A DNA stretch of 30,534 nucleotides from a virus. The stretch lies in the IMG/VR virus record IMGVR_UViG_3300032087_002038, positions 1 to 30,534 of that record, one strand, 5' to 3'. The translations under genes and the position numbers were made by a program. This document shows, piece by piece, positions 29,501 to 30,534 of the stretch (positions are counted from its first letter, which is position 1; each line of letters begins with the position of its first letter). A model generated the notes under the pieces. The model had not been told where the DNA came from and made no database searches. It saw only the letters and a program-made list of their open reading frames with translations.

Positions 29501-29907
29501 ACTTCATCACCCCAAGCATCCCAACCTAATTTTCTATCTCTTGCAAACATTTCTAATTTAGGAGATGGAGACATTTCATCTACAAGATCAAAAAAACAAT
29601 TTGGTTTTGTTGAATGCTTTCTTGGTGCATTTGTATTAATCCAATTTAATTTTCCACATTTTAAAAACTTTTGCATTGGTTTACCAAAAAATCCCAACAA
29701 ACAAAATTCAGTTGCAAATTTATAAGCAAAATTTGGTGTCATTCCATTATGTTTAGTCCACACCAAAGTTAAATGATAATTAACACACCATTCCTCAAAA
29801 ACATCAAATGTTTGTCTTAAAAATTTATTAGTTGTCCAACAATAAATATGACAACCTACATTAGCTATTTTATCTAATTTTATTTGTTTTATTTTATCTA
29901 AAGACAT
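29497..29907 (-). CDS. MT-A70 adenine methyltransferase, N-terminally truncated at a sequence junction
   Basis: The 136 residues match the C-terminal two thirds of MT-A70-type N6-adenine methyltransferases: CHIYCWTTNKFLRQTFDVFE, LTLVWTKHNGMTPNFAYKFA, NAPRKHSTKPNCFFDLV and the terminal KLEMFARDRKLGWDAWGDEV. The catalytic DPPW motif that should lie upstream is absent. The frame remains open above the ATG to a TAG at 29953-29955, reading QNLRKKQAQKLNYKTMSLDK, and KLxYKTMSLxxIK is the family sequence that normally follows DPPW by some 15-25 residues. So the real start has been lost and the remnant is probably inactive. The break coincides with the change in base composition. Confidence 0.8.
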   Translation of the reverse strand: MSLDKIKQIKLDKIANVGCHIYCWTTNKFLRQTFDVFEEWCVNYHLTLVWTKHNGMTPNFAYKFATEFCLLGFFGKPMQKFLKCGKLNWINTNAPRKHSTKPNCFFDLVDEMSPSPKLEMFARDRKLGWDAWGDEV

Positions 29908-29953
29908 TGTTTTATAATTCAGTTTTTGTGCTTGTTTTTTTCTGAGATTCTGC

Positions 29954-29961
29954 TAAACTAC
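29954..29961 (+). promoter_or_regulatory. TAAACTAC element before ORF at 29966
   Basis: TAAACT fits the -10 consensus TAnnnT and ends six bases before the ATG, so a transcript would begin at or next to the start codon. TTGTTT lies 16 bp upstream as a possible -35. No Shine-Dalgarno is present. The same 8-mer precedes the next two ORFs. Confidence 0.55.
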
Positions 29962-29965
29962 GTTC

Positions 29966-30091
29966 ATGAAAATAAAAAATGTATATCACTTCTACTCAAG
30001 CGATTGGATGTTCTCAGGCACTCTCGAAGAGTGTGAAGCATGGATCTCTAAGATGGACCCAAAAAATCTTGGGTGGTTCGTGATCGAATAA
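29966..30091 (+). CDS. Small protein (41 aa) in the GC-richer right-end segment
   Basis: The frame encodes MKIKNVYHFYSSDWMFSGTL followed by EECEAWISKMDPKNLGWFVI and E. The pattern strand-TLEECEAWI-helix-WFVIE resembles tiny phage or plasmid proteins with a beta-alpha-beta fold, without a known function. Codon choice (CTC, GAG, GGG, GTG, ATC) differs from the AT-rich genes to its left. No ribosome site is visible. Start selection rests on the conserved upstream element. Confidence 0.6.
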   Translation: MKIKNVYHFYSSDWMFSGTLEECEAWISKMDPKNLGWFVIE

Positions 30092-30133
30092 AAAAAGATT
30101 CTTTTTCTCTTTACAGAACACAAAAAAAATTAG

Positions 30134-30141
30134 TAAACTAC
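30134..30141 (+). promoter_or_regulatory. TAAACTAC element before ORF at 30146
   Basis: The second copy ends four bases before the ATG (six bases from the TAAACT hexamer). TTTACA lies 18 bp upstream of the hexamer and is close to the -35 consensus, making this the best promoter match of the three. Confidence 0.6.
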
Positions 30142-30145
30142 AGCC

Positions 30146-30331
30146 ATGGAAAAACAAAGAACCAATAAAGAAATCGCAGAAGCAGCAGCAAGAAATCTCG
30201 CTAAGTGGAATGAGGCAACTCGCGTTGAGAACAAGCCAAGCGAAGGAAGCTATGTCGAAAGAGTGATCGCAGCTCGCAAATGGGCAGCAGAAAAGGAAGC
30301 AAAGATCGCTGAGTTCATGCAAAAAAAATAA
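30146..30331 (+). CDS. Small Ala-rich helical protein (61 aa)
   Basis: The product (MEKQRTNKEIAEAAARNLAK, then YVERVIAARKWAAEKEAKIA) is highly charged and predicted to be entirely helical, possibly coiled coil. It has no Cys, membrane segment or known motif. Codons such as ATCGCA, CTCGCT and CGCGTT are unlike the AT-rich phage genes. It is followed by an A/T-rich gap without a convincing terminator. Function unknown. Confidence 0.6.
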   Translation: MEKQRTNKEIAEAAARNLAKWNEATRVENKPSEGSYVERVIAARKWAAEKEAKIAEFMQKK

Positions 30332-30363
30332 AAAATAAATCTTTTTAAAACCCCCAAAACCTT

Positions 30364-30371
30364 TAAACTAC
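30364..30371 (+). promoter_or_regulatory. TAAACTAC element before ORF at 30379
   Basis: The third copy, with the hexamer ending nine bases before the ATG. A C-run (AAAACCCCCAAAACC) lies in the spacer, and the -35 is weak (CTTTTT at 17 bp). The match to the other two copies is exact over eight bases. Confidence 0.5.
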
Positions 30372-30378
30372 TACCCAC

Positions 30379-30534
30379 ATGAAAGAACTACTAAAACTAC
30401 TCTTCCTCGCCTTTCTCCCGTACGCTGGAGTCGCAGCCCTTTGTCTCAATGAGATCGACAAGAGCAAAGAATTCAAGCAGCGCAACGAGGAGCAGCTCAG
30501 AAAGTACAACCAAGAACTCATGGAAAAAACCCAA
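30379..30534 (+). CDS. Membrane-anchored small protein, C-terminus cut by the window edge
   Basis: The visible 52 residues start MKELLKLLFLAFLPYAGVAA, a hydrophobic N-terminal segment (about 4-23) that is a membrane anchor or uncleaved signal. A charged helix follows (LNEIDKSKEFKQRNEEQL, then RKYNQELMEKTQ) with coiled-coil character. This layout resembles inner-membrane spanin-like or small secreted proteins, but the frame continues beyond the window and no family can be named. G+C-rich third positions (CTC, GCC, CAG, AAG) match the rest of the right-end segment. Confidence 0.6.
   Translation, partial: MKELLKLLFLAFLPYAGVAALCLNEIDKSKEFKQRNEEQLRKYNQELMEKTQ

Noticed and set aside
30075-30120. 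Intrinsic terminator after the first right-end ORF (AAAAAG-ATT-CTTTTT)
   Set aside because: The stem is almost entirely A-T with a 3-nt loop, too weak to call as a terminator by eye.
30014-30322. 102-codon leftward frame rich in Cys and Phe in the right-end segment
   Set aside because: It is antisense to the two small rightward ORFs, whose starts share a conserved upstream element. The Cys/Phe richness is that of a complement of GAA/AAG-rich coding DNA.

Overview
The window is almost entirely a strongly AT-rich, lambda-like tailed phage (siphovirus architecture) with an HK97-fold capsid. Third codon positions are mostly A/T, and the gene families (GpA-type terminase, lambda-type portal, ERF recombinase, DUF3310, 3-TM holin, lectin-rich fibres, DUF7483-type domains) are typical of uncultured marine phages of AT-rich proteobacteria. 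The SAR11/Pelagibacter-like host is an inference. No rRNA, tRNA, CRISPR, IS element or integrase is visible.

Layout. (1) 1-4709, leftward: an early operon of tightly overlapping genes. In transcription order it holds small unknown proteins, a hidden 43-aa membrane protein, a Cro-like HTH, an Hjc-like PD-(D/E)XK nuclease, a DNA cytosine methyltransferase, a second PD-(D/E)XK nuclease, a winged-helix replication protein whose central linker is written in iteron-like repeats (candidate origin, as in lambda O), then small exported proteins and a lipoprotein cut by the left edge. (2) 4710-4829: divergent control region with a 15-bp operator-like palindrome and promoters in both directions. (3) 4830-7169, rightward: a recombination operon of RecB-like exonuclease, ERF annealing protein, SSB, DUF3310 and a zinc-ribbon protein. 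(4) 7164-29907, leftward: the late region. Read in transcription order from the right it holds a truncated MT-A70 methyltransferase, a lambda Z-like protein, terminase small and large subunits, a gpW-like joiner, the portal, a DUF/protease/capsid fusion, head-tail connectors, tail terminator, tail tube, tail chaperones with a -1 frameshift, tape measure, distal tail proteins, J-like tip protein, fibres with lectin domains, a fibre chaperone, and a lysis block with two membrane proteins, M15 endolysin and 3-TM holin. (5) 29955-30534, rightward: about 580 bp of visibly more GC-rich DNA with three small ORFs, each preceded by TAAACTAC 4-7 bases before its ATG and lacking a Shine-Dalgarno site.

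The boundary between (4) and (5) cuts the MT-A70 gene upstream of its residual frame, removing the DPPW active-site motif. This is either a true recombination or integration junction or an assembly chimera, and is the first thing to verify. Other strong signals are the iterons inside the replication gene, the A AAA AAC frameshift site with a downstream hairpin, the internal ribosome site that lets the capsid protein be made separately from its protease fusion, a hairpin presenting CCTCCT in the ERF gene, and a lysis-region gene whose homologous frame starts at ATA or has lost frame.
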